Shown here piece after piece: positions 1 to 10,757 of a stretch of DNA of 64,000 bases; position 1 is the first letter of the stretch; each line of letters starts with the position of its first letter. A model generated the notes under the pieces. The model searched no databases and was not told the origin of the DNA. It saw only the letters and a list, made by a program, of their open reading frames with translations. Position numbers and translations under genes: made by a program. Source of the DNA: Trametes villosa (lineage: Eukaryota > Basidiomycota > Agaricomycetes > Polyporales > Polyporaceae); the NCBI GenBank assembly GCA_002964805.2, contig PUDQ02000001.1, positions 2,070,001 to 2,134,000 of the forward strand, written 5' to 3'.

Positions 1-2135
1 TCGGCTGTTGAAGACTTTGACTCGGGAAAGCAGCATCGTGGCCTTCACATGCAAGATGAAGGAGTCGGTCTGATCGTCCAGGTGCGTGTCGAGAACATTT
101 AAGTCGTGCGACCACTGCCGCTGGCTGGGGAGAACGAGAATCTGTCGTGGTGCGTTAGCATTATAGCCCGTGTAACCCGCGTGGTATACGCACCCCTTGC
201 TCGAACTGATCGCCTTTAACGGGGAGTAGCTGAGAAATGTCTTCATCGTCGAGCATCATTGCGAAGTTGTTAATAGCAGCGAAGTGTCGCTCCATCATGT
301 ACGCTGCCACAAAGTCAGAGATACTCCGAATGGCGGCAGTGATGTATAGCTCACCAATCCAGAAAGTATTCCGTCGCACTTCGTCCTCGATGACATTCGC
401 CGCCGGCCGGATAATCGAGGAGCGGGCCATGTTCGAGCTCGAGATGCTGTCGAATGGCGGGCAAGCGTTGAGACCGCATGGAACGGCATAACGCAGAGAC
501 AGTGCGAACGCGACGCAGGCCTGAATGGATGCGACAACGTGAGCAGGACTCCGAGGAACGCGGTGATAACACTGACGTCGGACCATCTGGCAGGGCAAGG
601 TCAGAACAGGAGCGTGTATGCTGTCGATATACTCACCTCGCATTATACCAATACCAGAGGGCCACAATCACTTGGGCTGTATGAGATGTGTTAGGACAAT
701 GATGACGAGTCAGGGTATGAGCCTATCACACCTTGGAGAGCTCCAAATAGATCCGTAGTTGTCCGAATGGCATGCTCTATGGCATTCACGGCCAATCGGA
801 TTTGTAGGTCGGCGAATGAGTTGGTCGCCGGGCTACCGATTGCATGGCTTCCATCTTCTAGGTGTCAGGTGGGGCAGTAGTTCAGCCTAGATGAACACTC
901 ACCGTCTATGAATGAGGGGAAGGGAGGCGGTGGTGTTGGCTCTACGGCGGCGGTGTACATGCTTCCTATGGCGCACATGGCATGAAGAATGGCTGGCGTA
1001 GGAAACTTGGGATGCGTGGCCGGGAGCGCGAGAGATGCTTGGAAGGTTGGCACGTGGAACATGCGAGATGCACCAGGCGTGAAGTTGAAGAACGCCTCGA
1101 CCCTGCGGTTGATAATTCGACATGGGACTCGGTAGGTGGATATATGCACTTACAAGTGACGGAGGAACTGATAGGGAGGCAGATTCCTGGGCCAGGCGGG
1201 ACTCATCAACTCCATACCAAAGTCCTCGTGCGGCGAGTTCGAGTTCGGGAAGTCGCCGAAGTGAGGAGTGCCCGAGTCGATAGCATGGCCGCTGGAGTGG
1301 TCGCCGATCAGCGTGGCGACGCCAGCGAGGTCATCCAAGGTAGAGCCGGAGAACTGGGAGAGGCCTGTCGAGTGGTCTAGAGTGAAAGAGTTGTTCGCGA
1401 GGTTGGGGTTGTCGGCGTAACCCATGATGAGCGCGGCCGATCTTGAGAAACCGTCCACAGAGGAGGAACGAGAGTCATTGCCATGGTCCTTCTCCTGGAG
1501 CAGCGCCTCAAGCTCGGCTGAAAGGACGTCAGAAAAGTGACTTCCGCGCAGGAGGATAATTGTACGGACTTATCCTGGTTTCCAACCGCTCAAACCTATT
1601 CTTCGGTGAGTCCGGGGGGTCTGAAGTGCCAGCATCTGAGGCTGGGCGTCCCATGAGCGCTTGCTGAGCATGTCTGCAAAAAGTGGGTACGTACATTCGT
1701 CGAAGGTGCACTCTGGATGCGGGGGTAGATCTGCACCTGGGGGAGCATGGGCCACGGCGTACGAGTGCGAGCGAATGCAAGTAGAGCATGGCCTCTTCGC
1801 GTCGCTGTGAAATAGCCGCCCGCACGTATCAGCACAGCTCGGGCATCGGTCATCGAGCCTCGGGCATCGGGCATACCCCCACGAACCATTTCTGAGCACA
1901 CAGAATAGCTTTCAGCATGCGGTCGTGCGGAGGTAGGGTTCAACCACTCACCAGTTTGCGCCGACGGCATTGATGACACGCCTAGATAGAGAAACCACAA
2001 ATTAGCCTCGCCGAACCGGAACCTAAATGTAAGCTGATGTAGTACTTGGTTTCTGCGCAGTACGTGCGCGTTCTGAAAGGCTGCGCCCGAGGAACGCGTT
2101 GTCGATGAGGAGGATGTTGAGGCGGCTTTGGGCAT
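1..2135 (-). CDS. Zn2Cys6 zinc-cluster transcription factor with fungal_trans domain (3' partial)
   Basis: Nuclear DNA-binding regulator, target unknown. The start at 2135 gives a short Ser/Thr-rich leader and then a canonical zinc cluster, CX2CX6CX5CX2C, with a long basidiomycete-type loop (about 22 residues) to the last Cys (PEC). The cluster is only complete if four exons are joined: one ending at 2046, 1952-1981, a 5-nt microexon at 1887-1891, and one starting at 1804. A leucine-rich linker (LSAELEALLQEKD, about 1500-1530) follows. Then comes the middle homology region (SFLRHL-type motif, then VEAFFNFTPGASRMFH, FPTPAILHAMCAIGSMY), with further exons near 161-667 (RRNTFWIGELYITAAI). The frame is still open at base 1, so the C-terminus lies outside the window. 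The family assignment is firm; the regulated pathway cannot be told. Confidence 0.85.
1887..1891 (-). other. 5-nt microexon of the zinc-cluster gene
   Basis: AAATG on the minus strand is flanked by an acceptor (gctcag) and a donor (gttcgt). It supplies the Lys codon and the first two bases of the third zinc-cluster Cys codon, joining ..RRRKL to CDAKRPC... Flanking introns are 1892-1951 (60 nt) and 1805-1886 (82 nt). Without it the cluster lacks its third cysteine and the frame breaks. Confidence 0.75.
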
Positions 2136-3495
2136 GGTTGGCGGCGGGTAGTGAGGTAGAGAGTGCCCTGGCAGGTTGCTGTCTTTTACCTGGAGCTCAC
2201 CGTAGGATGACAAAGTCAAACTAACGCTGTTGCACCCAAAATCCGTGTCCAATTCTATCGAAGCTCGTAAGCGACGAATTCTTCCGATCATATGGTTGCG
2301 GAGCCCGAAAATGCGGTACAGCCCAGGGAATGGCGTTTACATAGATCCGCCTGTAGACAGGAGGATCGGATGCCTCTGGCCAATCCTCTGCCAGTAGCAC
2401 AGCATACAAGTCTCGATCATTAGCTGTTGCTGTGATAATTGCCACCCCCACCATCTGCCCTGAAATCTTACACGAGGGCGACCTCGGCAACCCACTTGGT
2501 CGGCGGCGCGGAGGAGCGCCTCTGGATGCCACAAACCCGCTGTAATTTCACAGATCGCGCCGGATGCGTGCATATCACCTCCGACGGTCGTCGGCTTTGC
2601 ACCATATTCAGCGACATGATGCTACAGAATTTCAAGGCGTGTGCTGGACTCGGGCTGTGGTAAGCGAAGTACAAGGTGAGGCTGTACGCACGACGCACGA
2701 CGCTTGAATGCCATCGTGTCTCCATGTCGAGCATCCTGGTGGTCTGCATACATACTTGCCGACATCTGTCAGGTCGACACTAGCTGTGGCAGGCATCGCA
2801 GTCCACCATCGACGCACAAGCGAGCACCTCTGACAGAGTCATATTCAGTGCTCTGCGATAGGCATAACACTGTAGCTGAAGACCGATAAGGACTCACACT
2901 GACTGCAGCCCTCGAAGCCGAGATTGTGGCCCGGCACTAATCGAGTGGCGACTGCGTTTCGGAAGGCGGCTTACCGTTCGCAAAGTCGCAAGAGATGGTA
3001 AGCCCTCGATCCTGATGCTCGTGCAGAACGTTCGTCGCGCTCAAGGGGAAGTGGTTGCGCGCTCAGCGCTCAAAGTACGGCAGGGTGCGTGTGCATAATG
3101 ATAGTGGCCATGGTAAAGTAGCAGGAGAGCAGGAACTTCTTGAGCGGTTGAGTGGCGGCGCAAGCGGGAGTAAGGGCGGGATCTAATCTTATCGCCACTC
3201 ATGCTCTCCCAAGGCACTCTCGGGGCGTCGCCGCCGGAGGTCCGTGTCCGCCACCAGCTGCGATTGCGCATGCTCACATGGGACTATCACTCGACGTTAC
3301 CTTTACCCATGGCGGAATGGACGGCGGTATCGTCGGGACGGAATAGACCCCAGTCCGCTCTTCTCACGAACCCACTTTATATACAGCGCCGGCGCAGATG
3401 TGCTCCTCGAACCACCTGCCCTCTCCGCTAGAGCTCAGCCACCCGTGCCTGTACGAGCCACCCTTGTAGCATCTCATAACAGCTGCCATTTCAAG
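2136..3495. other. Divergent intergenic region, no supported gene
   Basis: About 1.36 kb between the divergent zinc-cluster and GGT genes. Only short overlapping ORFs on both strands (61-93 codons) are present, none with recognisable family similarity. It presumably holds both promoters. A TATA-like element for the GGT gene is near its right end. Confidence 0.6.
3378..3383 (+). promoter_or_regulatory. TATA-like box of the GGT gene
   Basis: TATATA, about 113-118 nt upstream of the chosen ATG at 3496. It argues for a transcript beginning after the upstream in-frame ATG at 3244, and so supports the downstream start. Confidence 0.45.
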
Positions 3496-6017
3496 ATGAA
3501 GATCGACTGGAGCAAGGTAGAACAGCCCGAGTTCGTCCCCTTCCGCTTCGGGAGTCGACGATCCGTCGTATACGGGAGCAAGGGGATCGTCGCAGCCTCG
3601 CAGCCGCTTGCTGTCGAGGCGGGACTAGAAATCCTCCGAAAGGGAGGCAACGCAGGTGATACCAAATATCATTCCGCCGATGCGTACGGATCCTGTCTGA
3701 CATCGATTTCCAATGTAGCCGACGCCGCGGTCGCGACCTCAGCCGCGCTGAACGTCACAGAGCCCAGCTGCTGTGGTATCGGCGGGTGAGTGAAACCCCG
3801 CCTCGGGCAGCTTACCCGGCGTGGTTCAGATGTCCTTATTTCGGCCTTTGTTGCGTCTAGAGACGCGTTTTGCCTGTTCTACGACGCGCAGACAAAGACC
3901 GTCAAGGCACTCAACGGATCGGGTCGATCTCCCGCGAAGTTGACAATCGACCATGTGCGGAGCCAGGGTGTAACCGGAAGCACAATCCCCGGCTCCAATC
4001 TCAACTCGGTCACCGTACCAGGTCAGTCATCCTTTTGTATGTGCGATGTCAACCGCGGTACACTGAAACCATCACAGGTGCTGCTGCGGCATGGGTCGAC
4101 ACTGTCGAGAAACTCGGCAGCGGGAGACTATCTGTTGCGGAGGTTCTCGAGCCCGCCATCAGGCTGGCGGAGGAGGGGTACGTACTAGGCAATGGGTCTA
4201 GAACCTACAATGACGCTGACATGCCCACCCGTGCCCTCCAGGTTCCCTGTCACGGAAATCAACAGCGCAGGGTACCAGGGCGGATACCAGCAGCTCAAGA
4301 ATGCCTCACCAAATGGGGACGAGATGCTGTTGGACGGGAAAGCCCCACTACCAGGGCAGTTCCTGAAGCTCCCCAACCTGGGCAAGACGTTCCGCGAAGT
4401 CGCGGAGAAGGGCAAAGATGGGTTCTACAAGGGCCGCGTGGCGCAGGCCATCGTGGACCTCATCCAGAGCAAGGGCGGCGTCATGGAGCTCGAAGATCTC
4501 GCGAACCACAGCACCGACTTCGTCGAACCCATCAAGTACACGTTCAACAACGAAGTGACCGTGTATGAGGTGAGTCTAAGCATCCAACATCGCGAAACGA
4601 GCCACGGCTGATATCGTTCGCTGACCAGTGCCCACCCAACGGCCAAGGTCTCACCGCTCTGCTGGCCCTCGGGATTCTGGACAACCTTGAGGAACAAGGG
4701 AAAATTGGCTCTCTCCTGGAGACGGAGCACAACTCGGCAGAGTACCTCCACATCCTCGTCGAGTCCATGCGGTACGTTCTTCCAGACGGGTGCACTTAAT
4801 CAGCATGGCTTACAATTCCCTCTGCAGGCTGGCGTTCGCAGGTAAGCAGTACCGAGGGTGCTATCGTGAATCCGGCTCATGCGAAGTGTACTTTAGACAG
4901 CCAGTACTACGTGACCGACCCGGAGTTTGCGAACATCCCTGTCGAGCAGCTGCTTAGCAAGGTTCGGGATGTCGCTCATGCCGTGTCCGGCCTTGTTCTT
5001 ACCGGTCGCGCGTCAACAGGAATACCTCGCCTCTCGTGCGAAGCTGATTGATCCCACCAAAACTAACCCTAACGTTGTCCATGTACGTGCAGATGCAGAC
5101 ATCGTCCGCCGAAATCCACTCACTAACCGTTCGATCTAGGGAAACCCCGTGCACTCATCAGACACGGTCTACTTCACGGTCTCCGACCAGTGGGGTAACG
5201 CATGCAGCTACATCCAGAGCAACTACGCAGGTTAGCCTGACGTCTTGGAAGAAGTACCCTCATCGGTTTTACTCACAAACTATTCGCACAGGATTCGGAA
5301 CAGCGGGTACGCCAACACAGCATCTAGCCGTTCCCCGGGCTCCTCACTCACCGAGTACCCAGCCGTTCCGAAGGGTTGCGGCTTCACACTGCAGAACCGT
5401 GGATCGAACTTCACGCTCAACCCCGACCACCCAAACGCGCTGAAGGGCAGCAAGCGGCCATACCACACCATCATCCCCGCCATGGCTCTGCGCGGCGACG
5501 AGCTCTTCCTGAGCTACGGCGTCATGGGCGGCTTCATGCAGGTACGCCCGTCCCCGCAGGCTCTCCTCTCTCGACTTGCATGCTCACGGTACCCTCACAG
5601 CCACAAGGGCACGTCCAGGTGCTCCTCAACCTGCTCCGCGGGTACACCGTGCAGGCCGCCCTCGACGCGCCGCGCTTCTGCATATCCGCGGGCAGCCCGG
5701 AGACGGAGAGCTCGCAGAGCGGTCAGTCCGGCGACATCAACAGCGAGGTCTACTTCGAGGAGGGTATCCCCGACGCCGTTATCGACAAGCTCCGCGGTAC
5801 GTCTCCCGCCCTCATTTCTCTTTCGGTGAAGTAGGCTGTGTGCTGACGCGGGTGTTGTGCAGAGATGGGCCACGACGCGCGCCCGGTGAGCGGCAAGAAG
5901 CGGAGCATGTTCGGGCGCGGGCAGATCATCCAGAAGCTCAACGACAAGTCTGGCAAGACGATCTGGGCGGCGGGGTCCGACCCACGCGCGGACGGGCACG
6001 CCTCCGCGCAGATCTAA
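3496..6017 (+). CDS. gamma-glutamyltranspeptidase family protein (YwrD/acylase-like)
   Basis: Ntn-hydrolase of the GGT superfamily; family members transfer or hydrolyse gamma-glutamyl groups, or act as acylases, after cleaving themselves into two subunits. About ten exons. The N-terminal part has [24 protein letters not shown] and [23 protein letters not shown], joined over intron 3656-3718. The predicted autocleavage and nucleophile Thr lies in [21 protein letters not shown]. Downstream come [25 protein letters not shown] and [20 protein letters not shown], which is the form seen in the YwrD/acylase-like branch rather than classic secreted GGT. No signal peptide is seen, so it is probably intracellular. 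The first in-frame ATG (3244) would add 84 residues unlike the family, so 3496 was chosen. It converges with the PP2C gene. Confidence 0.9.
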
Positions 6018-6279
6018 GCGTCGCGGGAGACGTAGACGTAGGCGGATTCAGGAGTCAGGACAACGAGAGGTGTATACCAGGGTATATCTAGTTGTAGCTA
6101 TGTACGTATTGCGAATGTATGGACGGGTCTCTGAAAGTCCCAGGGCTACAATGTACACAATCACACAGGACGATCCACCTAGCGTGCCATGGTCCTGGTC
6201 CCACTAGATCACCCGTATATACACACATACACATGCGCACGATTTTGAACCCCCGCGGCGTTGGCGTCGGTGGGGGCAG

Positions 6280-7901
6280 CTACATCCACCGCCCGCGCTG
6301 GCGCTCGCTGCCCTGCATGCTCTTGAGGCGGTACTCGCGCAGCTCCTTCGTCCCGTCCGGGACGGTGACCTTGCCCCAGCCGGCGAGCGGCACGATTAGC
6401 GCGGTCATGTTGTCGTCGCCGCCCATGTCTTCGGCGAAGGTGAGGATGCGCTCCGCGGCGTGCTTCGGGCTCGGCGCGCCGCGCGCGAGGTCGGAGATCT
6501 CGTCGTCGGACACGACGGAGGAGACGCCGTCGGAGAGGAGCGTGATGTGCGACCATTTCGGGCCTACGGGGAACTGGACATGAATGGACTGTGGTAGGGG
6601 TAGTGAGGGGGGATCGTACCTTCGAGCAGCATGCTCCGGACTTCGGGTTCAGGAGTTACGCCGAAGGGCTTGAACTTAAGGTCGCCCAAACTGTGGTTGA
6701 TGGGTGAGTTCGACGCGAAAGACGCAGGATGCACAGCACGCATACCATCGGGTGTTCGCTAGGGCACCCATCCACCTACGTTACGGTAAGCTATCGATAC
6801 TCAAAGCGTCTGCTGGCTATCGCACTTACCGGACTTCGCCGAAGGAATCTGTAGCCAAAGCACCGACCATCCGGCGGAGACGCACAGACTCGACGCGTGC
6901 ATCAGCATGGTGGGTCTCGGTCATGGGGATAACCGTTCCGTCGGTATTTGTGAGCAGCACTCGTGTATCCCTATGTGCTGACGTTCAGCAGTTGTGTGTG
7001 TACAGGTCTCGCAACGGCGGAAGACACGCACCCCACATGAGCCACGGTAAGTGCGACTCTTTCTGCCTGGAAGTACCCGGATGGAAGGCTGTCGAGAGAC
7101 TTCAAGAGGACAACCGAGGCGGTAGCGCCGCATTCCTTGGCTTCCTTCTCCTCCGAAAGGATCTTGTCCACCTACAACTCCGAGCGTCAATTCCACCGCG
7201 GACAGTAGGATCTCTCCTCACTGACCTCGAAGAAGGCTAGCGTTGCGCGCGCCTCTAGGTCGAGTTCGCGCCCGAAATCCGGCGAGTTCGGGTCGATCCA
7301 TGGCGCGAGTGCGCCTCCGTTGAACCGCCTGAAGTATCCGCCGAGCTCTTTCGTCCACGCGAACAGTTCTGGTATCTGTTCCTTGTGTACGTTCTCGAAG
7401 AGACCGTGGAGTTCTTGGCGTAGGAATTGGGAGACCGTCGATCCGCCATGACCATCGTATATTCCAACGAAGAGCACCTGGCGGGCAAGCACTGGCGGGA
7501 GCTCAGAATAGTCCCAATCGACGCCGTGCGCCTTCTTGAATGTAAGCGCGAGCTCGGCAGGGTCAAGAGACAGCCCAGAATACGCGTAGAAGTCCTCTTG
7601 ATGGCTGCATGAGCCGGTTGTGAAATAGACTGACGCGGTGGGGTAACGGGTCTGACGCACCTGCGGTCGCCTCTGGAGCGCGCTACGCCGACGAAGTTCG
7701 GGTTGTTCAGGGGCAGACGGGCCGTTCCTCCTGTCGTGTGGGAGGCATGAGCACGCTGGCGCGACAGAAGGCGGGGAGGGGATCACCTGGGGTGCAAATA
7801 CGGATATAGTCATGATAAAGAGCGCGAGGGGGGCGTGTGAGGAGCCGGGAGGACCGGAGGAGGGAGGACGGGAAGGACGAGGGGGAGAGCAGCAGCGCCA
7901 T
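6280..7901 (-). CDS. PP2C-type Ser/Thr phosphatase, probably mitochondrial (Ptc6-like)
   Basis: Metal-dependent protein phosphatase. Exon 1 (7901-7787) gives an Arg/Ser-rich presequence (MALLLSPSSFPSSLLRSSR..) running into YHDYIRICTPG. Intron 7731-7786 (56 nt) joins it to GTARLPLNNPNFVGVARSRG, and intron 7605-7660 (56 nt) completes GDRSHQEDF. Motifs in order are GDRSxQED, VGIYDGHGG, ALTVAHVG+DTRV, CLGDLKFKPFGVTPEPE (usually SRALGD), LLSDGV and GGDDNMTALIVPLAG. The metal-binding Asp residues of DGHGG, SDG and GDDN are all present. The N-terminus suggests mitochondrial import, as for yeast Ptc6. The promoter is shared with the divergent acid phosphatase and contains GGGTTAGGG. Confidence 0.88.
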
Positions 7902-8384
7902 GGGAGGCTATCGCTGCTGTGGTACACATCGAGCAGCTCCGGCGCGTCCGAGTCCAGGCCAGCACAAGCAAGCAGTCGCAGCGCTCACGGTCGACGCAGT
8001 GGACAGAGCCCCGGACGCGGTGGCGGAGACCTGGTCGCCTGTCCTCCAAGCCCTAACCCGACGCCGTCTGGGGAAGCACCGGACTGACAGACGGGCGTCT
8101 GGGATGCCGTAGCTTCTAGCAGTCATTTCGCTCTCGACGCCGTCATCGAGTGCACCCCCATCATCCGCACTGAATCAGGAACTCTGATGATCCCCCGACA
8201 GTATGGCAGCGGAACCCTGAGCCCACCTGGTTGCGGGTCCAGGGTTTCTTCTCCATGTGCTCACGCGACGAGCGGCGAGAGGCGAAGCGACCATCCCGCC
8301 CTCCCGCCGAGTATATATACGGTCATGGCGCGGTCTATCCCCCCGTCGCTCGTGTGACGTCCTTTGGCCTCCTAGCAGACCCTA
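7902..8384. promoter_or_regulatory. Divergent promoter region, PP2C and acid phosphatase
   Basis: 483 bp between two divergent start codons. It carries CCCTAACCC at 8051-8059 (GGGTTAGGG toward the PP2C), a long TATA tract at 8312-8319 (66-73 nt before the phosphatase ATG) and a CRE/ATF-like TGACGTC at 8355-8361. The element calls rest on sequence only. Confidence 0.5.
8051..8059 (-). promoter_or_regulatory. GGGTTAGGG telomere-like element upstream of PP2C
   Basis: Exact 9-mer on the minus strand, about 150 nt before the PP2C start. Identical 9-mers occur at 10629-10637 and 54151-54159, also upstream of predicted mitochondrial genes. Confidence 0.45.
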
Positions 8385-10415
8385 ATGGCTTTCCCTACCC
8401 GCCTCCTGCTTGCGTTCTGTGGTGCCTCTCTGGCTTTGGCCAGCCCGGCGCGGGAGAGCGGCTCTACCTTCGCGGGTGCTACCTCCACCGCCGTGTTCCC
8501 TCCGCCTGACGCGACGAACACGGCCGTGAACACCTTCTTCCCTGGTCCTGAGGAGGTTGGCCATGCTGGCCCTACGCCTAGTACGTACAACGAGTCTCTT
8601 CACGCTTCTTCCCGATCTAACTACGCGTTCATGCAGCGGGTGACGAAGCCTGGGTCCTCCAGACAGCGCCAGTGGCTCCCGTGAAGGACGATGTCTACCC
8701 TCTCATCAACCCGGTAGAGGCGCAGACCACTGTTAAGAAGCCTGCCTTTGACCCTGTGCGCTCATGGGGCAACCTGTCCCCGTGGTTCTCCGTCGGGGAC
8801 GTCTTCGGCCTCCCGGACGCGTCACCTGCCGTCCCTTCCGGATGCGAGCTCACCCAGGTGCACCTCCTGCACCGGCACGGAGCCCGGTATCCCACCTCAG
8901 GCTCTGGTCCTAGCGCGTTCGCAACCAAGTTGCATGCTGCCGCGACGTCCAAGGGCTTCAGCGCTTCCGGCCCGCTCGAGTTCCTGAACACCTGGACGTA
9001 CAAACTGGGTGCTGAGCTGCTGACTCCGTTCGGCCGTCAGCAATTGTGAGGCTGCCGTGCGACGTCCTGCTAGCATCTGTGTCTGACACGCGAGTCCTAG
9101 GTTCGATCTCGGCATCGCGTTCAGGGTGAAATACGGACACCTTTTGAAGGGCTTCACTGACCTTCCTGTGTTCCGTACCACCTCGGAAGGTAGCACATCT
9201 CGCTTGACCCGCTTAGCAGAATGCTGACGTCTTTCCTAGCCCGGATGGTGGACTCCGCGTAAGAGCTCAACTGAAGAACGCGAGTATTTCTGTTGACACG
9301 CGCACAGCTTGCACTTCGCCGCAGGGTTCTTCGGCGTGCAGCAGTACCAGGACTCGTACCACCAGCTTATCACCATCGAGGACGACGGCTTCAACAACAC
9401 GCTCGCGCCCTGGTCCGCCTGCCCTAACGCCAACAACGAGGTTGCGAACATCGGCATCGAGGCTGCCGCGAACTGGACGCAGATCTACTTGAAGAAGACC
9501 GTCCCGCGCTTGCAAAAGCACCTACAGGGTGTGAAGCTCGATGTGTCAGACGTGCAGGCGATGCAGGACCTCTGCGCCTACGAGACCGTTGCGCTCGGAT
9601 ATTCGGTCTTCTGTGACCTCTTCACCGAGGAGGAATGGAAGGGCTACGAGTACAACCTCGGCGAGTAATACCACTGTCATCGTATGGCCCTCGACTGTGC
9701 TGACGGACTAGCGCAGATCTGGCACTGTGGTACAGTTACGGCCCCGGCAACCCGGCGACGGCCGCGCAGGGCATTGGCTACGTGCAGGAACTCGTCTCGC
9801 GACTCACGGAGACGCCTCTCACGGAATTCGAGACGAGCCTCAACTCGACTCTCGATAGCAGCAATGTGACGTTCCCGATCAATCAGCCCATCTACGTGGA
9901 TGCCACCCACGACACCGTCATTTCGACCAGTGAGTCTCATCGTGCAGCCATGTTGGGGTCCAGGCTGATTCTTGGCGGTAGTTTTGGTCGCACTCAACTT
10001 CACGACTATGGCAGCGAATGGCCCGCTGCCCGTCGACCACATCCCCAAGCATCAGGTAGGCAATTCGTAGGCTCGAGTTCTGTTCAGACTACTAAGCTCG
10101 TCGCGGCTTCAGACTTACACCGGTCAGCACATCGTGCCATTCGCGTCGAACCTCGTAGGGCAGGTGATGTCGTGCCCAGCCGGACACAAGTCGCAGGACA
10201 AGAAGTCCTTCATCCGCTTCCTCCTGAACGACGGTGTTGTGCCGCTCACGGGTATCGCGCACTGCACCGAGGACAAGCACGGGCTGTGCGAGACCGACAG
10301 CTTCGTGAAGGGCCTGAAGGAGCGCATCGCGGAGGTGGACTACAAGTTCGACTGTTTCGCGAACTACACCGTGCCGTGGCCCGACCCGATCATCGACGGG
10401 CGGATGCATAAGTAG
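8385..10415 (+). CDS. Secreted histidine acid phosphatase (phytase-like)
   Basis: Releases phosphate from organic esters by a phospho-histidine mechanism, outside the cell. The start gives a clear signal peptide (MAFPTRLLLAFCGASLALA). The catalytic motif RHGARYPT is in exon 2, and the second motif, ATHDT (HD box), is near 9905. The conserved TTSEARMVDSALHFAAGFFG with its active-site Arg is assembled across a 19-nt microexon at 9240-9258. Several Asn glycosylation sequons (NFT, NYT, NST) and paired Cys fit a secreted protein. The C-terminal exon (VPFASNLVGQVMSCPAG.. to ..DGRMHK) fits basidiomycete histidine phosphatases. Phytase versus general acid phosphatase cannot be settled here. A TATA box lies 70 nt upstream. 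Confidence 0.9.
9240..9258 (+). other. 19-nt microexon of the acid phosphatase gene
   Basis: Bounded by the acceptor cctag (ending 9239) and the donor gtaagag (from 9259). It encodes A-R-M-V-D-S in phase between TTSE and ALHFAAGFFG and supplies the conserved catalytic-pocket Arg. Gene finders often miss exons this short. Confidence 0.75.
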
Positions 10416-10757
10416 CTCCGTATAGGTAGCACCGTAGTCAGCGAGTCACGTACCGGCTGGTTATGAATACAGTGGTCGTGTGCTCTCGAGTTGTCAGACC
10501 GCCCGGCGGATCCGCTCACCATCCGGGGCATACATACGCAGAGCAGGCGCCGGGATAGCCCGCCGCGGTCGGGACACGGAAGGTGACGAGCGTGTGCGGC
10601 AGGGTACGCCGCCGGTACGGTTAGGGTCGGGTTAGGGTCTCGGTTAGTCATCCCGCCGCGGCGCGATTGCGTGGAACGAGCGCGAGCGTCCAGTCGGAGT
10701 CCGCCCAGGGTCCCAGCCTGCTCAGCCCGGCTCACCACTCCTCTCTCTTCCACTCCC
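10416..10757. promoter_or_regulatory. m-AAA protease promoter region
   Basis: 342 bp between tandem genes. It contains TTAGGG twice (from about 10620), including the 9-mer GGGTTAGGG at 10629-10637, about 121 nt before the chosen start. The rest is GC-rich with no other clear signal. Confidence 0.45.
10629..10637 (+). promoter_or_regulatory. GGGTTAGGG element upstream of the m-AAA protease
   Basis: Exact 9-mer, preceded 10 bp upstream by another TTAGGG. It is about 121-129 nt before the start codon. Confidence 0.45.

Noticed and set aside
10620..10640. Possible internal telomere tract
   Set aside because: Only two TTAGGG units separated by other bases and flanked by ordinary genes; better seen as a promoter motif.
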